Assembly: GCF_040183065.1 (NCBI RefSeq)
Contig: NC_091120.1
Location: 75,122,708-75,186,707 of the forward strand
Reading direction: 5' to 3'
DNA length: 64,000 nucleotides
DNA from: Periplaneta americana
Lineage: Eukaryota; Arthropoda; Insecta; Blattodea; Blattidae
Of the stretch, positions 42,330-54,370 are shown piece by piece. The notes under the pieces were generated by a model. The model ran no database searches. It worked only from the letters and a program-made list of their open reading frames with translations, and was not told where the DNA came from. Within the stretch, counting starts at the first letter, position 1; every line of letters starts with the position of its first letter. The translations under genes were made by a program, and so were the position numbers.

Positions 42330-43975
42330 TCATTCCGATTTTTGTTACCACATTGTCATGTTCTGATCTTGTTATTCTTTTAACAGTGTGGTAAGATGCA
42401 GGTATAGATAACCTTACAGTAATTTTGCTACCTTTCAACTACCTCATTACCTCCCACTCCATAAAGTTCATGGATCCACAGAAGTACCAGTCGTCGATGT
42501 AATTCTACCATTTTGCTTAAAATATTAAAACACTGTAAAATATTGAGATTTCATGCTGTTACGTCCAATACTGCAGCAAGAATATCTGATTTTGAATCTG
42601 ATAGTATGACAGCCTTCTCAGATTTATGAAGTTGATACTGGAGATTTTGTAAGCTTAAAAGTGTATCTAAATTTTCACTATCAAAATTAGTCAGTGTTTG
42701 AAGTTAGTTAGTTAGTTAGTGGCGTTTAAAAAGGGCGCGTCAGCTACTATGGCTATTTGCACCCTTATCTAAAATCTTTCACTAAACACAAACACAATAC
42801 AATAACCAGAAAGTTTAAAAAACTAAAAAGCGTTGTCACGGTTAAAATGGGGCAAACAAGTGTTTGAATATAATTCCCTGTAAAAGGGAATATGCTGGTA
42901 TTGTACTACAACACCACTACATCTATGGCTTGGTAAACAGGATCCATCTATAAAAAATACTGTATGTAGTCACTCACTGACCAGATCATTTATCGTTTCT
43001 AATGATTTTTAAAATGTCTGGAGAAGTATCACATTTCTTAACATCATCTGTTAAAGTTAACTTATATACTATTCATTTTGAAATAACTTAGGATTGTGTT
43101 TTATTAGTAAAGTTTCCCTTGATTGAGCAAGTTTGAGTTCTTCAAGTAGAGTCAAAAAGTCTGTTGGGATTTTGGCTCAGTTTATTAATATTTGTGGACT
43201 GTGATTTTTTGTTCTAGACAACCATATTATCTGCAAATGATGAGATTATCATAAGACCTATGTCTTTAGTTAGACCATCGACATTAATATTGGAAAATGT
43301 ATTCCTGAAAACAACAATGTGGGAAGCCCAGATGAATCTGTTTCTATTTACATATTTGTGACAATGAATCAAATAATCAAGTCACTGACCCAGTGTAACA
43401 CTTTATCATGGACACCCTAAGTTTGCAATTTCTTAAGTGATTTATATTTACAGAGCCATATGATCCTTGAAAATAAATTAAAATTGCTAAGGTGTTTTGT
43501 TTTCTGTTTAAAATATCTTTAATATCTTGACTAAAATTTAAAATCTGTCCATTTGTTGAATGTAATTTTCTAAAGTCAACTCAATAAGATGAAAGTTAGT
43601 TACTAGATTCCAGGAACCAATTCAATCTATGAAATCATCTCTTCCATAATTTTGGCTATCATACTGGTAAGTGGTATCTGTCGATAACTCGAAAAGATAT
43701 TAGTTGAATAATTGCTTTTCAAAATTGATGTTATGATAGATTTTCTCCAGACAGATATTGTATTTTAGTTGAGATTACAAGATAAAAGTAGTGAGTTTGC
43801 TTGTTTGCCAACATATTTAAGAAAATCAGCATGTGTATTGTCTGGACTTGGAGATGTTTTGGGTCTTATGTTATTAAATGAATAGTAATATTCAGTTCTT
43901 GATTAAATATTATTATATAAAGTAGATTGTAGATTTAATATTTCTTTCAGTTTTTCCTTAATAGTCTGACGTACA
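42330..43975 (-). mobile_element. Jockey-type LINE remnant (RT and RNase H)
   Basis: On the minus strand, from high to low coordinates: KTSPSPDNTHADFLKYVGKQ (pre-RT, near 43860), AILIYFQGSYGSVN (RT block with the first Asp degraded, near 43470), SFADNMVV (YADD box, Asn for the second Asp, near 43230) and WIHELYGVGGNEVVER (terminal RNase H motif, near 42470). Colinear with 2420-4110. The segment 42700-42890 with GTTAGTTAGTTAGTTAGTGG may be a further short insertion. Many stops. Confidence 0.65.
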
Positions 43976-45100
43976 CAGATAAAACTAACACCCACACCAC
44001 CAACTAATCTAATAGAAATTAAAATATAATTAAATGTAGAAAAAGTAATTAAAATTATAAATACACGTAATAAACCATACCCCCTAATTTCAACAATATA
44101 CTATTTTATTCCCTTTTACAGCTTGTAGATAATTATTAATTATAGTTATTACTTATTAGCATAATATTTATTGAACTTATTGGCTATTTCACTTCGTTTG
44201 AAAGATGTTATTGTGTACAAAAAGCATTTTTTGATGATCGTTTCATGCTGTATGTTTTGTATAAATCTATGATTTCTGGCCATCTGTTCTGTGTAATCCA
44301 TCTTTTGTATAGAATTAATAAAATACTCTTTTGGTAGTAATTATTTTATTAATTGAGTATTTAATTTTCACCAGCTCACATTTCTTGAATCATTTGTTTT
44401 TTCTTATTTAAATTTAGGACACAAGAGCCAAAAAGAGACTTCACAGTTATGTATCATACATTTTTTCAATGACAGACGTGGAGTTGCAGAAATAATAAGT
44501 GTAAGTGTAACATTATTAAGCAATTTACAAACAAATGAAATCTTTAAAAAGGTATCTAGAAGTGAAATTACTTATGGCTTTTAAGGACCAAAATTATTTT
44601 TGTAAGTTGATTTATTATTATTTCAGTTTTAGCCTAGTTGTATTATTCATTTCCTTACTAATTTCAAAAGATAATCAGAAGTTCATTCGAATTCCAACCA
44701 AAAGTCAATTGGTTATTAATTTATCTACCTTTAGGAAGTACAGTATATGTACGCTGGAATCTTTGAAGTGAAGTGACAATAATTTAATTGGTCTTGGAAC
44801 AGATTTCATTCTTGAATATTATATACTATACTTTGTTGTATATTTACGTCTAGTAACCTATTAATGCTAATACTAATAATAATGTAAAGGAATAAAAGAA
44901 TAGAACATAGCAATACATTTCTCATTATTATTGAAACTATTTAGAATAACCTTCCAACATTAAGGTAAAGTACGGTGAGTAAAGAAGTCATTCAGTACAT
45001 AGGATCGTGATTTTACTACATGTGGTGATATCTGGTAACAGTTGGCAACACTGACAAGGCGGAAATATTTGCTGTTTGGGAACTGAACTTACGTGATCCT
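43976..45100 (+). other. Unassigned AT-rich sequence
   Basis: No confident feature. An acceptor-like TTTAG at about 44418 followed by ~90 open bases and GTAAGT-like sequence is too short to call an exon. Confidence 0.4.
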
Positions 45101-45559
45101 CACTATAGCAGTGGCGAAGCTGAAGGGTAATCTGTGAGCCTTAGAACACCCATTGAATTTTCAAGAAATAAGCGCATATACATTTTCCTGTTTTCATTGG
45201 TATAGGTAAATGAAATCTCTCTAGTATTACGCTCTCTAGTTACGGTAGGATTAACACCAGCTCCTCGACGCGAAACCAGCCATAGACTTACTAAATAACC
45301 ACTAGACCGCTCACTGGCGCTAGTGTTATGCTCCCAAATTGAACAACCGACGGGCGGCCATTTGTTTGGTTGAGCTGAATAAGTATAGTTCGTTCGTGTG
45401 CTGTTTTTAATTGCAGCAATGCACACGGATGTAAAGATAAAGAAGGAAGGAATGTTACATTTCACTGATTAGTTAATCTTTAATTTCTACGACGATTTTT
45501 GTTCCGTATTATGTTACAGAACACGAACTATTGTAATTATACGACTGTTTATGCTTCAG

Positions 45560-45690
45560 GTTTCCTCTGAGTAAAGATTCCCTTAACCGGAAGTGAATAG
45601 GTGCAATCCGCAGAGAGAAATTCTACCCTACAATGAATCATTCAGTGTGTTCAACTCATTTCGAAGATAGTTGTTACATTTCAAACTACG
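45560..45690 (+). pseudogene. THAP domain fragment in element X
   Basis: After an acceptor-like TGCTTCAG: FPLSKDSLNRK, stop, IGAIRREKFYPTMNHSVCST then HFEDSCYIS. RFP....R..W...IRR..F.P..N..VCS.HF...CY is the central to C-terminal THAP pattern; the invariant Trp is TGA. An upstream short ORF from 45418 (MHTDVKIKKEGMLHFTD) is not the THAP N terminus. Confidence 0.7.
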
Positions 45691-45894
45691 TTACATTGTT
45701 ATTGTCCTTCATCCACTCCATATCCTTCATTTTCTGCAAACAGCTGTTGTTTCAGTGCATACATGAATAATTATTCGCCGAATTTAATAATACAGAAACT
45801 GTATAAATTATAAAAAGTTAATTTCTTAATACGACTGATTGAAAGTAAACTCTTGTCTTAGTTACGGATTAATGAAACAGTTTCTTATTCTACT

Positions 45895-45959
45895 TACTGC
45901 TACTACTACCACTACCACTACTACTACTACTGCTACTACTGCTACTACTATTATTATTA

Positions 45960-46022
<63 letters not shown>
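45895..46022 (+). repeat. (ACT)n(ATT)n compound microsatellite
   Basis: ACT/ACC units followed by about 70 bp of ATT. Confidence 0.95.
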
Positions 46023-46023
<1 letters not shown>

Positions 46024-47050
46024 GCTTTTTGATTTTATACAGCAGTTTAACCTACAGAATAAATTAAAAAGTAGACATTAATTCCTTTATTAACCGTGGT
46101 TATGAATATTCACATTCAGAGTTCCTATGAAAATCAGCCTGACAGCCAGAGTTGCCGGGTATCCCATTTAGGCGGGATTTTCCCAATTTCCTGGTTGAAT
46201 CCCGATTAAGCGAATTGGGGATTGATAAAAAATCTCGATTTGAGAGATAATAGCCTAGCACATAATTTAAACAAATTAGTGTGCATTTCCTATTATCCGA
46301 TATTTGTATTTATATATTGACTCAAATGGTATCATTGTAAACACAGAGGTAACCCGCAGAAATTTAGGTAAGTCTACAAAATAACCCATCTGATTGCCGT
46401 AAGGCAACTCTACTCGCAAGATAATAGTTCCTTTAGTTCTATCGCAGTGTTGATTAATCCGTTTCGATACATAGTTGCTGTTCTCGCAATTAAGAAACAT
46501 TGTGTACTTTAGGTGCATTAAGTGGCAAAAAAAAATAGCGTTTTGATATCGTATTTTACACTAATAACAGACACATACAATTGCTGCGGTTTATAGTTCA
46601 ATGAACTATGTTTAAACATGGACTCATCGTCAGATGAGTACCGGTTCCGAAAAAGAAAAGTTGCAAAGTTAATTTAATAGCGAATAGTTAAAACATATTC
46701 GTGGTTAATAAAAGAAAAAACGATTAGCCTATAGCCTAGTATTCACTGTAATGTGTGTCCTTCGTATTTTCGTGTTTCTCAAGGAGGCGAATATTACATT
46801 TAAAAAAAGCACGCGAACACTACTTTACAGAAAACAACAGGGGCGAAGCTGAAGGGTAATCTGTGAGCCTTAGAATACCCATTGGATTTTCAAGAAATAA
46901 GCGCATTTACATTTTCCTGTTTTCATTGGTATAGGTAAATGAAATCTCTCTAGTATTACGCTCTCTAGTTACGGAAGGATTGACGCCAGCTCCTCGGCGC
47001 GGAACAAGCGCATAACGACATTGTGGCTACTCACTGTGGGTGAATGAAAC

Positions 47051-48951
47051 CACTGCCGTCGTGATCTAATACAGGTCGTAAGGCAGACCACGTGACTCGC
47101 TTAACAGCTGATCGCGAAGGGCGGTCTTTCAACCATATCAATTAGTTGCAGTACATGAAAAATAACATATATTTCTCTGAAATGCAGTGTAATCGCGTCA
47201 GTAAAATTTTAAACAGTGACTGTGAGACACTTGAGACACAATTCACTTGCAACGTAAGGTATAATATTATTTTTGGTGTGAAAATTATGTTGTTGCAGAC
47301 AAAGTTCGTATGTGTAATACCTGCCTTTATTTCGATTAAATATTGCGCCCTTATGTGGTTAAGTGAATTTTTGGTGTTATAAACAGTAAACATGTGTAAT
47401 AATATACACGTGAAAGTGAAACATTGACTGGGATGTAAAGTAAATTATGATTAGGCCTAAGTGCAGCGTTACTGATGTTACTCTTGTCTAATCCATTTTT
47501 GTTATACCGTATTTGTTTTATTAAATTTAAATTATTGCGCCCTTCTTATGTGTGAATAATCTACATTATAAATAATACGTTTGATAATATACACAATTTG
47601 AACTAAAAGCGAGATACATATAGTATATTATGAAAAATTATACCTTATAGTTTTCATTACTGTTACAGTGTCTAGTATTGTAATTAATTGAAATAAAGCA
47701 CGCTCGCTTCATTACGAAATTCTTGCACATTCATTTAAGCACGTTCCAACAATTTTCAGTTGCATCGCACGCATATTTTGATGTGTTGACATTATAGATT
47801 ATGTTTACTGACATTATAGGTTATATTTACTCTATCAGTACTTGCCTTATTTCTATATTCGCAATTATGCATCATAATTTAGCATAACGCTACGTATAAC
47901 TTGTAAATGCAATTTGTCTACACTTCAGTTGTATTTATTCGTTTCATACGGTACTCCAGTCTGATTAGTTTAATATGTTACCAGGGCTAAACTAGCGCTG
48001 AGGTAGTACCCTTCGTATTCATACACCTTGCATATACTAATTAGTTCGGTTAGTTCAGGTTTTATTATGCCTTGCATAGAGGATGAAATGCATCTCCACA
48101 AAAAATAAATTCAACTGTTTTCAGTTCAGAAGTTACCGGAATTATACCTCAGCGCTCGTTTAACCCTAGTTAAGTAATATAACCGAATGTACATTTCATA
48201 GGAGGACTGTGGTGAATTTTTTACCTATAAGTAAGGAAGATAACCGTGTTCTGAAGTTTATCCTAAATATATTTTTCTTTATTAAATCTCACAATAGCTT
48301 TCGTTCTCAACTTGAAATGTTGGCGCAAATAGGTTATGTTAACATGGTGAATTCTCTTCACATAAAAATAACACAGTTTTATAATTATTCCTGCCACATT
48401 ATGCAACAAATAAATGGAACTAGCCGGAACTTATGCACACATTACATTGAATAACAGTTTAATTGTATTATTTATTTGTTCACCACTATACTGGGTCGTA
48501 TTGAATTCTATTTATCTAACCTACCAGATGAAGTAACACACAACCGTACGTACCTACACTAATTTCATAGGAGGGACTGTGGTAAATTTTCTACCTACAA
48601 GTAAGGAAGATATATGTGCTAAATTAAAATCACAATATAAATAATTCTTCTTTATTAAATCTCAAAATAGATTCCATTCCAAACTTAAAATGTTGATGCA
48701 AACAGGTTATGTTAACATTTAAAACTCCGTTCACATTAAAATAACACAGTTTTGTAATTATTTCTGCAACATATTATGCAATAAGAAGTGAACGTATCTT
48801 ACACACACATTACACTAAATAAAATTGAGCACTGACACGCATTAAAGTAATATATTTCACTCAGCTCCGTATACTCAAATAGAAAAGCCCGACCCATCGA
48901 GTGACGTCACACATCCTGCATTACGGCCTAGTTTAGATCACGATGGCAGTG
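47051..48951. mobile_element. Element C, TIR transposon nested in hAT-B
   Basis: Inverted ends CACTGCCGTCGTGATCTAAT (left) and CACTGCCATCGTGATCTAAA (right, reverse complement) continue to about 40 bp. They are flanked by ATGAAAC at 47044-47050 and 48952-48958 (7 bp, possibly 8 with one mutation). hAT-A lacks it. The interior holds a ~370-bp direct duplication and no ORF with a known motif. hAT-like by duplication size, but unclassified. Confidence 0.75.
48199..48860 (+). repeat. ~370-bp direct duplication in element C
   Basis: TAGGAGGACTGTGGTGAATT (48199) recurs as TAGGAGGGACTGTGGTAAAT (48569). Both are followed by TTAAATCTCA, AGGTTATGTTAACAT and ATAACACAGTTTT in order. The units are diverged (roughly 80 percent by eye), so the duplication is old. 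Confidence 0.8.
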
Positions 48952-49069
48952 ATGAAACTGTTTCAAACCAGGCTCTCTGCAGCAGATAGAGAAAGCATAT
49001 GCGCATGCGCCAACCGGAGTGTTGCATACGTCACTAATGCTAGACAGCTCTGTGAAGAGCCTAGACTCT

Positions 49070-49248
49070 GAACATGTTGCCGGCCTGGATGGCTCAAGCG
49101 GGAGAGGCACTGCATGTCTCTATCGCTTGGTCCGAAAGGTTGTGGGTTCGAGTCCCGCCTTGGGCATGGGTGTTGTGTACGTACTAGTTTAAGAAAGCTG
49201 AAAAACATAAAAAAGGAATAGAAAGGGTCATGAAAAAAAAAAAAGTGT
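49070..49248 (+). mobile_element. tRNA-headed SINE-like unit in hAT-B
   Basis: The A-box-like GGATGGCTCAAGCGGGAGAG and B box GGGTTCGAGTCCCGCC form a tRNA-like head. GTACGTACTAGTTTAAGAAA and an A-rich tail (AAAAAAAAAAAA) follow. An orthologous unit is at 54892-55075 in hAT-A, so it was present before A and B separated. Confidence 0.65.
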
Positions 49249-50613
49249 CATTCAGCGTTACCAACCTCAATACTAGCGAGTCTGCTACAAACGTCCCGAA
49301 ATTTAGCTACAAATACCAAAATGAAGCCAAACACATTCAGAAACAGAATCCATGACCTATGCTATAGTTACAATGTTGGAAGGCGGATGTGTTGGATATG
49401 TCATTCATTAATTTAGAGCCAATTCATTTTTGTTGCATAGACGACTCCCAATAAAGACACAGTCAGGTGTCGGCGAATTCACGAATCCAGAATTGGCCGT
49501 TAAACAATGGGCGCAAATCACATAACAGGAAAACAAAACTGAAAATAATAAAGTTTTCCTTGCCATAAATAATGGTCGCAGTGTCCGGAATTCAGTTCTA
49601 CCTTAAATTTTCTGTTATGTTTTCGTAATTTTTTTAGGAAGCGAGAAACTTCTTATGGCTATTAGAATGTGAGAAAATAACATTTGACAGAAGAACGTGT
49701 TTACACATAAAATTGAGTATTCACAAGTGGTCATTAGATCGAATCTCATTCGGCTACACTTTGCCATTCGACTACGACCATTCTGCTAAAAGCTACGTAT
49801 AGCCCAATTCGGCCACGGTTGGCAATGCTGCAGTCTGTCAGTATGCGAGAAATTATGGTATTAAAAAAAAGTATCGCAGATCTTTTTGGCCCCTGAAATG
49901 TTAAATGTTAAGCAAAGAAGCGAGTCCAGTATCCAACTTGTATATCTCCCAACCAGCTGCAGCCCCCTACAGATATCATCCTGCTAAACGCCATGACAGT
50001 AGAAGTACACTCAGAACTCGTGTAAATAGACCTATAATGCCGATAAGTTAAGAAAACCAAATCTAATAAAACGTTACAGACTATGCGTTTATTGTTATTG
50101 TTAGAAAATTTTGCCACTACACCATCACTACTGCTTTCATTGTAATTTGTTATTACTATGATCTCCACCCTATCTATCCTCTTATCATTGTGACTTCTAT
50201 GTATATAGTTATCTTCCCCGTAGAAAATTAAACTATGGTTTATTTAACGACGCTCGCAACTGCGGAAAATATTGTTTACATTGACCACTTATACATAATG
50301 TTGCAAATAAAGTGTACAGTTTCCCTGAAAAAGGATGAGACGATTGAATATTCCTAAGTCTCAGATGTGAGACACTGCGCATGATCGGAGACCAGAGCAC
50401 TGATACACAAGATAACGAATATTGAGTTACTTAAATTCAGACTATTTGGTTTGTTACTAGCATCGTTCCGAAATTCACTTCAAAAACAGCAAAAAATATG
50501 ATAATATTACGTAAATGAAAGATAAATATATACATAAATCGTGTAGTTAAATCGACAATGGACCTTCATGACTAGATCGACATTCCACACAGAAAGGAAA
50601 GCTTTCATGTCGT

Positions 50614-50697
50614 TTCAATAGCTCAGACGGTAAGACTTCTGCGTGTTGTGTAGAAGAGTGCGAGTTCGATTCTTAGTCTATACAACGATTTTTTTTT
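50614..50697 (+). tRNA. tRNA-like unit with T9 run near the left end of element T
   Basis: The A-box-like ATAGCTCAGACGGTAAGA and B-box-like GAGTTCGATTCTTAG are spaced as in a tRNA. The T run at 50689-50697 could act as a Pol III terminator. A full cloverleaf was not folded; likely a pseudo-tRNA or SINE head. Confidence 0.5.
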
Positions 50698-52138
50698 GTC
50701 TAAATAACGTTGAAATAGAGTTTTACAAAGTCCTGAGATTAAGTGTTAATGATCGCAAACAATACAAAATTACAAGTTATAATATTATAAACGTTAATCT
50801 AATGAATGCATTTATACACACATATACAATGTAAATGCATATATATTAAAAACTAACAATTAAAATGAAATTATAAAAATATATATAATAATAGACAAAC
50901 TTTTACAAAGGTTTAGAGTCCTTAGGCTATGTAATTTGTTGAGTAATTATTACAATATTTTATTAATAGCTTTCCCATATGTGTAAGAAATGCACTCGCA
51001 CAAAACAATTTTTGTTAAAAGTATGGCTTTAGATTATTTCATTCTCACACCTTCAGTTAATTTTAACTGTTTTATCTACGTGTTTGCAATAGTGTTTAAT
51101 TTAGTATGCATTCAATTTTATTCATGTTATGATTGAATGGAAAAGCACTGTTGCAGTTATTGACTAATTACATATATTAATACTAATTATTAAATGCATC
51201 TGTTAAGTAACCAATTGCAGTATCTTTTGCAAAATCTTAAATGTTTAAGTTGTCAATAATATTTCTGTACTATATACTATAATACGTTAAAAGAATTTGC
51301 AATAGATTTGGGATCCTCTACTTTATAATCATTGGTTTTAGTGAAAAAATATTTTCTTTCTTAGGATATCTACAAGTTTAAATTTAATAATATTCCGAAT
51401 AGATTTAATTGCATTATCTGAATTTTGTACTTTTCTATTCAAATATATTCTATTTCCCTCTTTCATAATTTTTGATAAATTACACTGTACTCCTTGCAGT
51501 ATTTAAGAACATGAGGATCATTACACTGCAACTCATTACATAATTATAGATTCTTCTTTTTAATACATGAGATTTTGAAGTCCCTGCGTTATCTACATGT
51601 TTTTACTTTTGAATTTTTTCACAACATTGAGTGGAGAAAATCCACTGAAGTGATTATGAAATTAAGTGAAAAATGCAATACATTTACTCTTAATATCAGT
51701 AGTACCAGTATCATATACGTTTTTCCAAGATTCATTTTGTAGACATAAATGTAAATAATCACTAGATACAGCATTTACGATCCTTTCTTAGTTTTTAAAT
51801 TAATATTTTGAAATTGTTCAGTAACATTGGAAACATTTAGGATTTGTTTATCATGTTCAGGCAAGCCATTGATTATAGGTTCTGTCGAATAGGAATTCAG
51901 GCTAATTCTGTGTACAAAACATTTATCAATGGCTGTGCTACTTCAGCTTAGATTTAATTTGATTAGTTTCGCAACAGTTGGACTTCCTGTTATATCCTGT
52001 TATTTAGATATTTAATTTAGGGTTGATTTATTAACTCTTACTATGCAAGATGCCTCTTATTTCAATAATTCTATATCACGTTAAATAGTCATTGTCTACA
52101 CTAAAGTATTATCGCCATCCCTCATTTCTCATCGTAAT

Positions 52139-53142
52139 GGCGAACCGACGTGACATGAGACAGCGAGTTATAGCTCTAGTTGAGGCTGGATATGGGCTAG
52201 ATCTGCTGGCCGTTTGGTCGGTGTTCCTGGAAGTACAGCCGCGAGGTGGGTTCATCGTTACCAAAATTCAAGAGGTCGAAAATCGTCCTATTCCTGGGCG
52301 TCCGCGGATTTTTTCATTGGAAGAGGATGCTCTCTTATTCGAGACAGTTCGACAGGACCCCTTTCTGACTGCTAACGAAATAAGAGCAGTATCTAACTTT
52401 CCCGGCTCTTCACAGACTGTGATCAGCAGGTTGAGGAACCGCGGTATTAGGAGCCGGAGGGCTGCGCAAATGGAAATATTGGGGGAAGCACAAGCTGTCG
52501 ACCGTCTTGCCTTCGCTACCAATCGAGTGGATTTCGATTGGAGAAATGTAATTTTCTCCGTCGAAACAACCATCTCGAGTGATTACGAAGGTCCTGTCCG
52601 TGTCTATCGTGAGGATGGTCTCCGACATGACCAGCGCTATGTGCACCGACGTGAAAGATCGGGGCGCTTTAGCATATCGTGTTGAGGGTGGATGTCTTAC
52701 GATGGACCTGGCGTTATAGAAGCATCTATGGCCGGTTTAATGCGGGAACTTACGAGCACATTCTGGAAAATATATTCCTTCCCTCCGCCCGAGAACGTTT
52801 TCCCGAAGGAACATTGCTCTTCCAGCAGGATAGCCATCCCGTGCACTATGCTGCAAGCATTCAAAGATGGTTTCAAAGGAGACCCGAGATCGAAATCATT
52901 AATTGGCCTCCGAAGTCACCTGATTTGAATGTCATCGAAAATTTATGGGTGGAATTGAAAAAGAGAAGGATAGTCCCTATGCCCACCGACGCCCTCGAAA
53001 TCGAGACGAATTGTGGGATCAAGTTGTTGACACCTGGGAAGATCTCGCCGGGGATCAGAACTTATTTCACAATCTCGTGACACCCATGCCGGATCGACTT
53101 AGATCTGTAATAGAAGCTGATGGCATGTGGACAAGATTTTAA
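52139..53142 (+). pseudogene. Tc1/mariner-type transposase, broken (DD35E spacing)
   Basis: MANRRDMRQRVIALVEAGYG begins a bipartite HTH (GRPRIFS... linker; TANEIRAVSNFPGSSQTVIS second HTH). The catalytic region has VIFSVETTIS, where the usual FSDE Asp is Val. Then come LLFQQDSHPVHYAASIQRWF and WPPKSPDLNVIENLWVELKK, with 35 residues between the second Asp and the Glu. A TGG-to-TGA stop at about 52683 and frameshifts near 52725 and 52965 break the frame. The C terminus is MPDRLRSVIEADGMWTRF. Confidence 0.85.
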
Positions 53143-53344
53143 GTTAACAGGTCTCTTTTTGTTTCTTATGATTTTTGTTTGGGGAAGAATACTTTTAACT
53201 TCCAAGTAAGTTTTATTTTTTTTTTTTTTGACGAGGTTCAGCGAACTTGTAAAACCCAGAAATTGGGCATAAATTATTCCATATTTTTCGACAAATTAGA
53301 CAGTCGAGGAACTCTGAACAAATTAATTACACCTCAATAAAAAA

Positions 53345-53425
53345 AAGTTTTACCCGGGATCGAACACGAGACGTTTCGGTTATACAGCGGAACCAACACG
53401 CTACTATATGAGCTACCGAGACAAG
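53345..53425 (-). tRNA. tRNA-like unit with T8 run near the right end of element T
   Basis: Reading the minus strand: A-box-like GTAGCTCATATAGTAGCG and B-box-like GTGTTCGATCCCGG, then TAAAAC and a run of eight T (53339-53346). Together with the unit at 50614 it forms an inward- and outward-facing pair near the two ends of one transposon. Pseudo-tRNA. Confidence 0.5.
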
Positions 53426-53713
53426 ACAGTGACAGCAGCAGTCCAGAATATAGATCCCTTAGCAGACATTTGCCATTCGGTACAGTGAAGCAATGATATT
53501 TTGTGACTCGAGCTATGTTGTGAAATCCTGGCCTTAAATGGCAGTCTTCTTCGTGATCCTTATTCTGGTCCTTGTCCTTGTTGTGGTCCTTGTAACAATT
53601 CTTGTACTATTTCTCATGTTATGTATCGTTACGTCGATATCGAGTGAACCGCGCTGTAGAACTTTAACTTCCGACGACCAAGAATCGTCTCATTCTTTTT
53701 AAGGGTAACTGTA

Positions 53714-54370
53714 CATCAAATATCAGCATTTGCAATCATGAAGTAAAACTTGCTGTAACAAATGTAAAATCTCTTAGAAATCAGGAAACTGTTGAGGAGT
53801 GCATCAAAGATGCCAAGGCACTCAGGCAGGATCAGGATAATTTATGACACTACAAGTCCTAGCTTTTGAAATAATTGATACCATAGTGATACGGATGGAA
53901 TCGAGATTTGAAGATCTTAAAATCTTTAATTTTGTTGAATTACTCGATGAAAAACAGTTCCCTGCTTATAGATCAGTGTTTCCTTCACTTAAGTTGAGTG
54001 CATTGGTAAAAAGTATCCATACTTTGACAGTGAACAGCTTCAAAATGAACGAACGTTTATTCTGACCAAACAAAGCATTTGCCTGCAGGTTTGTTGCTGA
54101 AATATTTTTTTTACAATGGCCTATCTATCAAGAAACAGTGCGGCTCATAAGACTGATTCTCACCTTCCCTGTATCTGCTGCGTCGAGTAAACGAAGTTTG
54201 AGTGCACTGAAGAGAGTTAAGGCATTTTTAAGGAACTCCATGTCAGATTCTTCTGAGCAGTTCGAGTATTCTGGCTATTGAGAAGGGTTTGTTGAACAGT
54301 CTTTCCAGGGACGACATCTTCAAAGAACGCATCATTGACATCTTTGCAGAGCGAAAAACACGCTGACTGG
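53714..54370 (+). pseudogene. hAT transposase C-terminal region of hAT-B
   Basis: Reads EECIKDAKALRQDQDNL, then LQVLAFEIIDTIVIRMESRF and EDLKIFNFVELLDEKQFPAY, then LILTFPVSAASSKRSLSALK and RVKAFLRNSMSDS. This is the (L.IP.TSASCERSFSALKRIKT.LR..M) hAT dimerisation block of the ZMYM/52-kDa-repressor-like lineage, preceded by the ...IDxxxxxxxxRF segment. Stops and frameshifts near 53846, 54062 and 54250. Nearly identical to 58705-59397 in hAT-A. Confidence 0.8.

Larger units (their letters stand above)
50317..53711 (+). mobile_element. Tc1-like transposon T in hAT-B, TIRs and TA duplication
   Basis: Left CAGTTTCCCTGAAAAAGGAT then GAGACGATT; right, reverse complemented, CAGTTACCCTTAAAAAGAAT then GAGACGATT. 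TA flanks both sides (50315-50316, 53712-53713). It contains a broken transposase at 52139-53142, ~1.4 kb of AT-rich non-coding sequence before it, and tRNA-like units near both ends. 3.4 kb is long for Tc1/mariner. A right-end relative is at 13200-13425. Confidence 0.9.

Noticed and set aside
44418..44512. Acceptor-like TTTAG followed by ~90 open bases and GTAAGT-like sequence
   Set aside because: Too short, no family motif and no partner exons.
48209..48454. 81-aa ORF in element C
   Set aside because: No motif; the duplicated copy at 48569 does not keep the frame, so coding is unlikely.
52268..52646. Minus-strand ORFs across 52268-52646
   Set aside because: Shadows of the Tc1-like transposase on the + strand.
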